From Catellatospora bangladeshensis (lineage in GTDB: Bacteria > Actinomycetota > Actinomycetes > Mycobacteriales > Micromonosporaceae), in the NCBI RefSeq assembly GCF_016862575.1, contig NZ_BONF01000025.1, positions 62,001 to 126,000 of the forward strand: a stretch of DNA of 64,000 nucleotides, read 5' to 3'. How positions within the stretch are numbered: the first letter of the stretch is position 1; each line of letters opens with the position of its first letter. The notes below the pieces were generated by a model. The model saw only the letters and a list, made by a program, of their open reading frames with translations. It was not told the DNA's origin and did no database searches. The position numbers were made by a program, and so were the translations under genes. Shown in pieces: positions 23,673 through 31,725 of this stretch.

Positions 23673-24145
23673 TGGGCGGCCGGCACGACTACTACCGGGA
23701 CCCGAACGCACCCGCCGCGAACTCGATCGCACCAGGCGGCTCCGCGTTGGTGGTCGACGAGCGCGGCCGGGTGCTGATGCAGCGGCGGGCCGACTCGGGC
23801 AACTGGTCGTTACCCGGCGGCGTCATGGAGATCGGAGAGACCTTGCAGCAGTGTGTGATCCGGGAGGTCAAGGAGGAGACCGGCCTCGATATCGAGATCA
23901 CCGGCCTGCTCGGCATCTACACCGACCCGCAGCATGTGATCGCCTATGCAGACGGCGAGGTTCGCCAGGAGTTCAACATCACCTATCACGGCCGGGTCGT
24001 CGGCGGCACGATCGCTGTCAGTCACGAGTCGACTGAGGTCCGCTTTCTCGATCCGGCCGAATTCGACCGGCTGCCGATCCATGAAACCGTCCGGCTCCGG
24101 TTACGTCACCACGCCGAAGGGCGCCGTACTCCCTACCTCGGCTGA
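23672..24145 (+). CDS. Nudix hydrolase (157 aa)
   Basis: The start is coupled to the upstream regulator by a TGATG overlap. The Nudix box is complete: GGVMEIGETLQQCVIREVKEETGL fits Gx5Ex7REUxEExGU and spans residues ~49-71, with the Mg-binding glutamates present. It cleaves a nucleoside diphosphate linked to another moiety; specificity is not evident. The preceding N-terminal strand contains QRRADSGNWSLPGG, typical of MutT-like pyrophosphatases. The coupled regulator probably senses the substrate or product. Confidence 0.9.
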   Translation: MGGRHDYYRDPNAPAANSIAPGGSALVVDERGRVLMQRRADSGNWSLPGGVMEIGETLQQCVIREVKEETGLDIEITGLLGIYTDPQHVIAYADGEVRQEFNITYHGRVVGGTIAVSHESTEVRFLDPAEFDRLPIHETVRLRLRHHAEGRRTPYLG

Positions 24146-24157
24146 CTCCTCGGTGCT

Positions 24158-24715
24158 TCAGCCGGCGCGGCGGTAGTGCATGGCCACCGCGCCGTTGCTG
24201 AGCGGCTCCGCCGAGAGCAGCTCGAGCTTGCGCGTGGCGGGCAGCCCGCCCTGGTACAGCGTCGGGCCGTGGCCGGCGATCATGGGATGGACGAGCAGCC
24301 TGTACTCGTCGATCAGGTCCAGCCGGTCGAGCTCGGTCGCGAGGCTGCCGCTTCCGAGCAGGACTCCGGCCGGGGTCGCGTCCTTGAGCTTCTGCACGCT
24401 CTCGCGCAGATCACCGCCGATGTGGTGGCTGTTGGTCCACGTATAGTCCGTGCGCGTCGACGACACCACGTACTTGGGTTTGGCGTCCAATTTGACCGCC
24501 CACTCGCGGAGGGCCGGCGGCGCCTCCTGGTCGCCGCGGGCGACGGCCGGCCAGTAGCTCTCCATCATCTCGTAGGTGACCCGGCCCCACAGCATCGCCC
24601 CGCTCTCGTCCAGGAGACGGGTGTACAAGGCGTGCGTCTCGTCGTCGACGACCCCCTCCTGGTGGTCGACGCAACCGTCCAGGGTGACGTTGAGGCTGAA
24701 GATGAGCAGTCCCAT
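24158..24715 (-). CDS. Dihydrofolate-reductase-like / RibD C-terminal domain protein
   Basis: ATG 24715. The 185-aa RibD_C fold is visible in LLIFSLNVTLDGCVDHQ, MLWGRVTYEMMESYWPAV, VVSSTRTDYTWTNSHHI, GSGSLATELDRLDLIDEYRLLVHPMIAGHGPTLYQGG and LELLSAEPLSNGAVAMHYR. These are NADPH-binding reductases widespread in actinomycetes with unknown small-molecule substrates; they are not the folate-pathway FolA. It ends 12 bp from the convergent Nudix gene. Confidence 0.85.
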   Translation of the reverse strand: MGLLIFSLNVTLDGCVDHQEGVVDDETHALYTRLLDESGAMLWGRVTYEMMESYWPAVARGDQEAPPALREWAVKLDAKPKYVVSSTRTDYTWTNSHHIGGDLRESVQKLKDATPAGVLLGSGSLATELDRLDLIDEYRLLVHPMIAGHGPTLYQGGLPATRKLELLSAEPLSNGAVAMHYRRAG

Positions 24716-24782
24716 GACCGGCCAGTCTAGCGACCACTCGGCAGCGTGGAGGCTTCCCCGCCGCGCCGGGCCGGCCCGCGGA

Positions 24783-25505
24783 TCACTTCGGGGAGAGGAG
24801 GCAGAACTCGTTGCCTTCCGGGTCGGCCATGACCGTCCACGGGACGTCGAGGTCGACGGCGGTGGCGCCGAGGCTCCGCAGCCTGGCCGCCTCAGCCGCG
24901 GGGTCGTCACCCGGATACGGCCGGACGTCGAGATGGACGCGGTTCCACCCGGTCTTCACGTCCGGTGTGCGGAGGAACTGCAGGTACGGGCCTACGCCCT
25001 GAGCGGAGCGCAGCACCGCGCTCTGCTCGGTCACCTTGTGCACGGTCCAGTCCGTGGCCTGACCCCAGAAGCGGGCCATCGCCGCGGGATCGGCGCAGTC
25101 GACGATCACCGAGGCGATCGGCCCGGTCTGCTCGTAGAGCGAGTCCAGCACGCAGAACTCGTTGCCCTCCGGGTCGGCCATGACCGTCCACGGCACGTCG
25201 CCCTGGCCGACGTCGGCGAGCGTCGCACCCAGCTCCTTCAGACGCGCGACCAGCTCCGCCTGGTGGGCCGGCGACTTCGCGGCGAGGTCGAGGTGCACCC
25301 GGTTCTTCACCGTCTTGGGATCCGGGTACTTGACGAGGTCGATGCAGACGGCGGTGGGGTGGGGGTAGGCGAAGCCCGCGGGTTCGAGGTTGGTCACGCC
25401 GGGGCCTTCGCTGGAGAGCTCCCAGCCGAGCGCCTCAGCCCAGAAGCCGCCCAGCGCGGAGTCGTCGAGAGCCTTCATGTTGATCTGCACCAGCCGCGTC
25501 GCCAT
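24783..25505 (-). CDS. Double VOC (glyoxalase-like) domain protein (240 aa)
   Basis: ATG 25505. Two tandem VOC/Glyoxalase_6 domains (residues ~1-120 and ~125-240), each ending with the same block VPWTVMADPEGNEFC, indicate internal duplication. Paired VOC domains form one beta-alpha-beta metal or ligand cup, used by bleomycin/fosfomycin-type resistance proteins and dioxygenase-like enzymes. The exact activity is unknown. It has its own AT-richer promoter region (about 25515-25540, minus strand) and lies downstream of the efflux pump's terminator. Confidence 0.85.
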   Translation of the reverse strand: MATRLVQINMKALDDSALGGFWAEALGWELSSEGPGVTNLEPAGFAYPHPTAVCIDLVKYPDPKTVKNRVHLDLAAKSPAHQAELVARLKELGATLADVGQGDVPWTVMADPEGNEFCVLDSLYEQTGPIASVIVDCADPAAMARFWGQATDWTVHKVTEQSAVLRSAQGVGPYLQFLRTPDVKTGWNRVHLDVRPYPGDDPAAEAARLRSLGATAVDLDVPWTVMADPEGNEFCLLSPK

Positions 25506-25546
25506 ACCGCCGATGCTAGCGCTTTTATGATCTTGAATTGACCGCC

Positions 25547-25580
25547 GGGCCGCCCGCATCCCGCCTGGTGCGGGCGGCCC
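25547..25580 (-). terminator. Terminator of the DHA2 transporter gene
   Basis: A perfect 11-bp stem GGGCCGCCCGC/GCGGGCGGCCC with a 12-nt loop lies 10 bp after the minus-strand stop at 25590. Confidence 0.75.
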
Positions 25581-25589
25581 GTGCCGGTC

Positions 25590-27140
25590 TCAGTGCATCG
25601 CGTACGCGGGCTCCGCCGACTGGCTCGTGTTGACGATCTTCTTGCGCGGCAGGAACAGCGCGGGGACGATGCACAGCGCGACCAGGATCATCGCCACCAG
25701 GTAGGTGTTGCCGAACGCACCGGCCAGCCCTTCCCGGCCGGCCTCCAGCACCGGCGCGGGCACCTGGTCGGCGGGGACCATGCCCTGCGCGACGCCGAGG
25801 TACGCGGCGGCCGCCTGGTCGGCGAGCACCTTGTTGGTGAGCACCACGGACATGACCGCGGTGCCGATCGAGCCGGCGGTCTGCTGGACGATGTTCATCA
25901 TCGTCGAGCCGCGCGCGACCTGGCCGTCGGTGAGGCTGCTCATCGCCGCGGACATGATCGGCATCATGGTCAGGCCCATGCCCATGCCCAGCACGAACAG
26001 ACTGCCCAGCAGCAGCGTGTACGACGTGCCGGCGGCGACCTGGGTGTAGACCGCCAGGGCGGCGGTGATCAGGGCGATGCCGGTGAGCACGAGCTTGCCG
26101 GGGCCCATCTTGTCGGTCAGCTTGCCGCCGATGGGCATGGTCAGCATCGCGCCCAGGCCGTTGGGGGCCAGCAGCAGGCCGGCGTCGAGGGTGCCCTCGC
26201 CGCGCACCTGGATGAAGTAGCTGGGCAGCAGCAGCATCGAGCCCATGAACGCCACCGAGAACAGGGTCATCGTGATGACCGAGATGGTGAGGTTGCGGTT
26301 GCCGAACAGGCTCAGGTCGATGAGCGCGTGCTGCTTGCGCAGCGCGTGCAGCACGAACGCGATCACCAGCGCCAGCCCGACCAGGCCGGGGAGCAGCACC
26401 TTCGTCGCGGCGACGGTGCCCGCCTCGGGGATCGAGGAGACGCCGTAGAGGAACAGTGCCAGACCCGGCGACAGCAGCAGCATGCCGAGGAAGTCGAACG
26501 ACTCCGACGGCTTCGGCTCGTCCTTGGCCAGCACCCGCCAGGCGGCGAACAGCGCGATCAGGCCGATGGGCAGGTTGATCAGGAAGATCCACTGCCAGCT
26601 GGCGGCCTCGATGAGCCAGCCGCCCAGGATGGGGCCGCCGATCGGGCCGAGCAGCATCGGCACGCCGAGCACGGCCATGACGCGGCCGATGCGCTCCGGG
26701 CCGGCGGCCCGGGTCATGATCGTCATGCCGAGCGGCATGAGCATGCCGCCGCCGAGGCCCTGCAGCGCCCGGAAGGCGATCAGCGGGCCGATGTCCCAGG
26801 CGAAGCTGCACAGCACCGAACCGGCCACGAACAGCACGATCGAGGTCAGGTAGAGGCGCTTGGTGCCGAAGCGGTCGGCGGCCCAGCCGGTGATCGGGAT
26901 GACCGCGGCCAGGGCCAGGGTGTAAGCCGTCATGGTCCAGGCGACGGTCGCGGGGGTCGCGCCGAACTCCTGCTGGAACTTGGGCAGGCCGACGCTCACC
27001 ACGGTGACGTCGAGGATCGACATGATGGCGCCCAGCACCACCACGGCCGCGACCTTGAGGACAGCGCTGTCCAGCTTCTCGGTGGCGGGTGGTGGGGCCG
27101 CGGGTTGGGCCGCGGCCGGCGGGCTGCTGGTGGTGGTCAT
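25590..27140 (-). CDS. DHA2-family (14-TM) MFS multidrug efflux transporter
   Basis: ATG 27140 with AGGAGGA upstream. The 516-aa length and 14 predicted helices match DHA2 drug:H+ antiporters (EmrB/QacA type). Motif A-like GWAADRFGTKRLYLT lies between TM2 and TM3, and the antiporter motif C-like GVPMLLGPIGGPILGGWLIE in TM5. The N-terminal 25 residues are a Pro-Ala-rich cytoplasmic tail. It likely exports hydrophobic toxic compounds. An interrupted inverted repeat at 27172-27209 in the promoter region is a candidate operator for an unlinked TetR/MarR regulator. Confidence 0.92.
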   Translation of the reverse strand: MTTTSSPPAAAQPAAPPPATEKLDSAVLKVAAVVVLGAIMSILDVTVVSVGLPKFQQEFGATPATVAWTMTAYTLALAAVIPITGWAADRFGTKRLYLTSIVLFVAGSVLCSFAWDIGPLIAFRALQGLGGGMLMPLGMTIMTRAAGPERIGRVMAVLGVPMLLGPIGGPILGGWLIEAASWQWIFLINLPIGLIALFAAWRVLAKDEPKPSESFDFLGMLLLSPGLALFLYGVSSIPEAGTVAATKVLLPGLVGLALVIAFVLHALRKQHALIDLSLFGNRNLTISVITMTLFSVAFMGSMLLLPSYFIQVRGEGTLDAGLLLAPNGLGAMLTMPIGGKLTDKMGPGKLVLTGIALITAALAVYTQVAAGTSYTLLLGSLFVLGMGMGLTMMPIMSAAMSSLTDGQVARGSTMMNIVQQTAGSIGTAVMSVVLTNKVLADQAAAAYLGVAQGMVPADQVPAPVLEAGREGLAGAFGNTYLVAMILVALCIVPALFLPRKKIVNTSQSAEPAYAMH

Positions 27141-27171
27141 CCGGGGGTCCTCCTGCTGATCGAACGTTTCG

Positions 27172-27209
27172 GGCGATGGCGAAGGAATCGGTCTCCTTCT
27201 GGCATCGCC
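27172..27209 (-). promoter_or_regulatory. Interrupted inverted repeat upstream of the efflux gene
   Basis: GGCGATGGCGAAGGA pairs with TCCTTCTGGCATCGCC apart from one bulge and one mismatch; the loop is 7 nt. It is 32-69 bp upstream of the transporter ATG, in the promoter zone. Candidate operator or 5' UTR hairpin. Confidence 0.4.
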
Positions 27210-27477
27210 GCGTTCCGTCATCGTCGCAGTCGGGTCGCCGCCGGGCGCAGATGAGTCACCCGCCCGTGGCACTCGACACCGGCGCGGCCCGGCCGTAGCC
27301 CGTGACCAGGGATTTCGGTTTCGGCCATCCGCGGTGACCGAAGTCCGGCGGATATTCGGTAGTGCGCAGGGCCGGTCTCACGGATGCGGCCTCGGCCGCG
27401 AAACGAGGTCGGCCACCGGCGGCAGCACCGCGCAGGTCAGGCCGCCGAGGCTCCGCCGGCCGGGAATCCCGCGGCTC
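27210..27477. other. Intergenic stretch, nothing recognised
   Basis: GC-rich sequence between the efflux promoter and the stop of the small hypothetical gene at 27478. I see no convincing RBS-led ORF, hairpin or repeat. Confidence 0.5.
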
Positions 27478-27786
27478 CTACCAGCCTTCGACGGCCCGGT
27501 CGTCGGCCAGATCACGCAGTTCGTCGGCGATCCGGTCCAGGTATCCGGCCAGCACGTCGCTGTACACGGGGCAGTCCCGCCAGTGGGCCTGGGCCTGGTC
27601 GAGCAGCGAGACCAGCGGGGCGTTACGCCGCCCGAGCCGCCGATCCTGGATGCTCTCCGCGACCACGAGCCACTCCCAGTCGACCTCACCGTCGTAGCGC
27701 TCACCGTCGCCGATGGCGCGGGACAGGCCGTAGGTCACGTCGACGTAGGCGTTCCAAGCAGCCTGCTGCAAAGTCGTGCTGTCCAC
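27478..27786 (-). CDS. Conserved-looking hypothetical protein (102 aa)
   Basis: GTG 27786 chosen because AGGAG lies 10 bp upstream. The sequence is strongly acidic and helical (TLQQAAWNAYVDVTYGLSRAIG, DWEWLVVAESIQDRRLG, VLAGYLDRIADELRDLADD). No signal peptide, cysteine or recognised domain. Codon usage (GC-rich third positions) and the RBS support a real cytosolic protein. It is divergent from the TOPRIM gene at 27978. Function unknown. Confidence 0.6.
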   Translation of the reverse strand: MDSTTLQQAAWNAYVDVTYGLSRAIGDGERYDGEVDWEWLVVAESIQDRRLGRRNAPLVSLLDQAQAHWRDCPVYSDVLAGYLDRIADELRDLADDRAVEGW

Positions 27787-27977
27787 CGCGCGGGGCTCCT
27801 GGTTTCCTCGAAGTGGCGGAGCGGTCGCCCTCAACGGTACGTGGTGTCGGCGCGCACGCCACATATATCGATATCCGCAGGCCAGAGCGGCCTCCGGACC
27901 GGCCGGCCGCTACGCCGTGACGCCCGCCCGCCGGATAATCGCTGGTGAGCAGATCCGCGTTTCGCGATGATGCGGTC

Positions 27978-28667
27978 ATGGCCACGAGACGACGAGCTGC
28001 CCGCGATGCCGCCGCTGCGGGCGGACCGGCCGACGGGGCGCTCGCCGACGACGTGGGAGGCCCCGACGCCACCGTCCGGGCGACGGCCCGCGCCCTGGCC
28101 AAGATCGACGAGGCCTCGGCCCTGATGCTGGTCGAAGGCATCCTCGACCAGGTGGCGCTGGAGACGGCCGCCGCGGGTCGCGGACTCGATCTCGAGGCTC
28201 AGGGGATCGTGATCACGCCGATCGGCGGAGCGCACGCGATCGGCCGCTTCCTCGCCGACCTGGGCCCGCGCGCCGCACGGGTGCGGCTGACCGGACTGTG
28301 CGACCTGCGGGAGGCGGACCTGTTCCGGCGGGCCGTCTCGGACCATTTCGGCTCGGCCCACACCGCGGCCGACATGGAGAGCCGCGGCTTCTTCGTCTGC
28401 GACCGGGACCTGGAGGACGAGCTGATCCGCGCCCTGGGCACCACCGGGGTGGAGGCACTCCTCGACGACGAGGGCGACCTGGCGCTGTTCCGCGCGTTCC
28501 AGAATCAGCCCGCCTGGCGCGGGCGGCAGCCCGAGGCACAGCTCTACCGCTTCCTGCGCAGCAGCGCGCGCCGCAACCTGCGCTACGCGCGCCTGCTGGT
28601 CGACGCGGCGTCCGCCCGGGACGCCCTGCCCCGGCCGCTCGGCGCCCTGCTCACCGCAGCCTCCTGA
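27978..28667 (+). CDS. Stand-alone OLD-type TOPRIM domain protein (229 aa)
   Basis: ATG 27978 used; GTG 27945 is an alternative and neither has a strong RBS. The TOPRIM core is visible as LMLVEGILDQVALETAA (catalytic Glu) then VITPIGGAHAIGRFLADLG and VRLTGLCDLREADLFRR (acidic pair), matching the C-terminal TOPRIM of OLD-family nucleases. The ABC-type ATPase half of OLD proteins is absent and no neighbour supplies it. It may nick DNA alone, act with an unlinked ATPase, or be a defence remnant. Confidence 0.7.
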   Translation: MATRRRAARDAAAAGGPADGALADDVGGPDATVRATARALAKIDEASALMLVEGILDQVALETAAAGRGLDLEAQGIVITPIGGAHAIGRFLADLGPRAARVRLTGLCDLREADLFRRAVSDHFGSAHTAADMESRGFFVCDRDLEDELIRALGTTGVEALLDDEGDLALFRAFQNQPAWRGRQPEAQLYRFLRSSARRNLRYARLLVDAASARDALPRPLGALLTAAS

Positions 28668-29014
28668 CGCAGCTCCCGCGGTCTGCCGGCGCCGGACCTG
28701 GACGCGAGACGTGGCCGAGGTCGCCGACACGCCCCGGCCCTGCCTCGTTCGTCCCGCACACGATCAGCCGATCACCACTGCCGGTCGCACTTTTGCGGGA
28801 TCGGGCTGGCTGTCCTGCCGACCGGGCCGGGAGAGTCGGGCGGGGCAGCGGTGTGGACGGACACAAAGCGGAGTCGGCACTGGACGGCGCGTGACCGGTG
28901 CCGGAAAGGTAAGGGGTGCGCCAAGCCCCACCCGGTTCCACTGTGGCCGGACGCGTGCCACCGCACCCGTCCCACCGCGGCTGGGCCGGACCGTCCGCGC
29001 CTATCGGAGATCCC
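28668..29014. other. Intergenic region before the secreted propeller gene
   Basis: Holds the 3' flank of the TOPRIM gene and presumably the promoter of the gene starting at 29015. I see no strong palindrome, terminator hairpin or RBS-led small ORF. Confidence 0.4.
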
Positions 29015-31549
29015 GTGCCTCATCGCCCGACCCTGACCCGTCGTGCCCTCGCCGCGCTCTGCGCGGTGGTCCTCACCGCCGCCGGAGTCGGCGCCGCAAC
29101 GCCCGCGGCCGCCGCACCCAACCACTCCACGGTGGTCAGAGCGACGCCGTCCGCCGCCTCACCGGACATCAAGAACGGCACAGTCTACGCCATCCACGAT
29201 GCCGGTACGAAGATCATCGCGGCCGGTGACTTCACCACGGTCCGCAACCGCGGCACCGAAGTGGACATCACCCGGAACTACATCCTGGCCTTCGACAAGG
29301 CCACCGGCACGGTCGACACGGCCTTCGTCCCGGTCGTCGACAACGAGGTCTCGGCGGTGATCGCCGGGCCCACCGCCGGCACCGTCTTCATCGCGGGCAA
29401 GTTCAACACCGTCAACGGAGTCACCCGCCGCAAGGTGGCCCTGCTCAACGTCAGCACGGGCGCGCTGGTCACCACGTTCGCCGGGCCGGCGTTCAACGGT
29501 GCGGTCAAGGACCTGGCCCTGGCCGGCAGCCGCCTGCTGGTCGGCGGCATCTTCACCACCGCCGGCAACACCGTGCCGCGCGGCGGCCTGGCCTCGCTGA
29601 GCGCCACCACGGGCGCCGTGGACTCATACCTGACCACCACCCTGACCGAGAACCACAACTACGACGGGGTCAGCGGCGCGAGCGCCGGGGTCGGCGCGAG
29701 CAGGCTGGCCCTGTCCCCCGGCGGCCAGCAGCTCGTCGTGGTCGGCAACTTCAAGAAGGCCGACGGTGTGCTGCACGACCAGATCGTGAAGCTGGACCTG
29801 GGCGCGAGCGCGGCCACCATCGCGAACTGGAACACCAGCCGGTACACGCCGCGCTGCGCGTGGTGGGCGTTCGACTCGTACATGCGGGACCTGGCGTACG
29901 CGCCCGACGGCAGCTACTTCGTGGTGGTGACCACCGGCGCCCCGAACGCGGGCACGCTGTGCGACGCCGCCGCCCGCTGGGAGAACGACGCCACCGGGGC
30001 GGACCTGCAGCCCACCTGGGTCGACTACTCGGGCGGTGACACGTACCTGTCCGTCGGCATCAGCGAGCAGGCGGTCTACGTCGGCGGTCACATGCGCTGG
30101 CTCAACAACAGCCTCGGCGGTGACAGCCCTGGCGCGGGCGCGGTCGGCCGGGCCAGCATCGCCGCCCTCGACCCGCTCAGCGGCCTGCCCCTGTCCTGGA
30201 ACCCGGGCCGCCACCCGCGCGGCGTCGGCATCGCCGAGCTGCTGGTCACCTCGGACGGCCTCTGGCTGGGCTCGGACACCGCCTGGATCGGCAACTACCA
30301 GTACCGCCGCGAGCGGATCGCGTTCTTCCCGCTGACCGGCGGCACCGCGCCGCACGCGACCACCACGGCCACGCTGCCGGGCAACGTGTACCAGGCCGGG
30401 GTGCCGGTGCCGACGAACGTGCTCTACCGGGTCAATGCCGGGGGCGGGGCGGTCGCCGCGACCGACGGCGGGCCGGACTGGGCCGCCGACGACGGCGGCA
30501 GCCCGAGCCCTTACCACAACGCGGTGAGCAACACCGCCGGATACGGCACGGTGCCCGGCGTGGACGCCACGGTGCCGGCGGGCACCCCGGCCGCGCTGTT
30601 CTCCTCCGAGCGGTGGGATCCGGGTTCGGCGCCGGAGATGAGCTGGCAGTTCCCGGTGAACGTGGGCACCGAGGTCGAGGTCCGGCTCTACCTGGCCAAC
30701 CGGTACGACGGCACCGCCGGGCCCGGCACCCGGGTCTTCAACGTGACGCTCGACGGCACGACGGTCCTGGCCGGCCTGGACCTGTCCGGCGCGGTCGGGC
30801 ACAACGTCGGCACGATGCGCTCGTTCACGGTGACCAGTGACGGCTCGGTGGACCTGGAGTTCGGCCACGTGGTCGAGAACCCGCTGATCAACGGCATCGA
30901 GATCGTCAAGACCGGGCCGCCGCCGGCCGGCAACGCCGACGACGTGCAGGTGCGCGCGTACGACGGCTCGGCCACGGTCGGCGCGGCGAGCGCGGTGGCC
31001 AACCCGGACGGCACCGCCTGGTCGGCGGCCCGCAGCGGCTTCTGGGTGGGCGGCACGCTGTTCTACGGGATGAACGGCGCGCTGTGGCGGCGCACCTTCA
31101 ACGGCACGGCCTTCGGCACGCCGACGCTGGTCGACCCGTACCACGACGCCTACTGGGACACCGTGGACTCCGACTCCGGCGAGCACACGTACGCCGGGGT
31201 GACCACGAACTTCTACGCCGAGATCCCGAACGTGACCGCCATGTTCTACACCGGCGGGCGGCTGTACTACACGCTGTCCGGGCAGAGCGGGCTGTTCTGG
31301 CGCTGGTTCACCCCGGACAGCGGGGTGGTCGGCGCGGACAGGTTCACCGTCGCCGGAGTGGGCGGCCTGGCCGACGCGGGCGGGCTGTTCCTGTCCGGCA
31401 GCACCCTCTACAAGGTCAACCGGAGCACCGGCGCCCTCGCCACCACGGCCTGGTCCGGCGGGGTGCCGAGCGGCTCGTACACCGTGGTCAGCGGACCGTC
31501 GCTGGACGGCGTCGACTGGCGGGCCAAGGTGGTGTTCACCGGCCCGTGA
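29015..31549 (+). CDS. Large secreted beta-propeller / malectin-domain protein (844 aa)
   Basis: GTG 29015 chosen because CGGAGA precedes it and a signal peptide begins there (MPHRPTLTRRALAALCAVV, cleavage near AAA-AP). Residues about 45-450 are repeats of the type VYAIHDAGTKIIAAGDFTTV and VFIAGKFNTVNG, as in delta-60-like and cell-surface propeller proteins. A malectin-like carbohydrate-binding domain follows (about 470-630; LYRVNAGGGAVAATDGGPDW, VRLYLANRYDG, NPLINGIEIV), then a second repeat region to the C-terminus. Likely an extracellular sugar-binding or adhesive protein. A strong terminator follows. Confidence 0.8.
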   Translation: MPHRPTLTRRALAALCAVVLTAAGVGAATPAAAAPNHSTVVRATPSAASPDIKNGTVYAIHDAGTKIIAAGDFTTVRNRGTEVDITRNYILAFDKATGTVDTAFVPVVDNEVSAVIAGPTAGTVFIAGKFNTVNGVTRRKVALLNVSTGALVTTFAGPAFNGAVKDLALAGSRLLVGGIFTTAGNTVPRGGLASLSATTGAVDSYLTTTLTENHNYDGVSGASAGVGASRLALSPGGQQLVVVGNFKKADGVLHDQIVKLDLGASAATIANWNTSRYTPRCAWWAFDSYMRDLAYAPDGSYFVVVTTGAPNAGTLCDAAARWENDATGADLQPTWVDYSGGDTYLSVGISEQAVYVGGHMRWLNNSLGGDSPGAGAVGRASIAALDPLSGLPLSWNPGRHPRGVGIAELLVTSDGLWLGSDTAWIGNYQYRRERIAFFPLTGGTAPHATTTATLPGNVYQAGVPVPTNVLYRVNAGGGAVAATDGGPDWAADDGGSPSPYHNAVSNTAGYGTVPGVDATVPAGTPAALFSSERWDPGSAPEMSWQFPVNVGTEVEVRLYLANRYDGTAGPGTRVFNVTLDGTTVLAGLDLSGAVGHNVGTMRSFTVTSDGSVDLEFGHVVENPLINGIEIVKTGPPPAGNADDVQVRAYDGSATVGAASAVANPDGTAWSAARSGFWVGGTLFYGMNGALWRRTFNGTAFGTPTLVDPYHDAYWDTVDSDSGEHTYAGVTTNFYAEIPNVTAMFYTGGRLYYTLSGQSGLFWRWFTPDSGVVGADRFTVAGVGGLADAGGLFLSGSTLYKVNRSTGALATTAWSGGVPSGSYTVVSGPSLDGVDWRAKVVFTGP

Positions 31550-31577
31550 GGCCCGGAGTGACGCTGCCTGCACGAAT

Positions 31578-31611
31578 GCCGAGGCTCCCGGTGGTGACCG
31601 GGAGCCTCGGC
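31578..31611. terminator. Strong bidirectional terminator
   Basis: A perfect 15-bp stem GCCGAGGCTCCCGGT with a 4-nt loop (GGTG), between convergent genes ending at 31549 and 31726. Confidence 0.85.
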
Positions 31612-31725
31612 CGTCGCCACGCCCTGCCGACGTGGCTCCGTTGATCGGCTGCCTGGACGACGATCAGCCTCCAGCGCAGCCGGTCGGGGAGATCAGAGCG
31701 TGATCGACCAGGTGTCGAGCACGCC

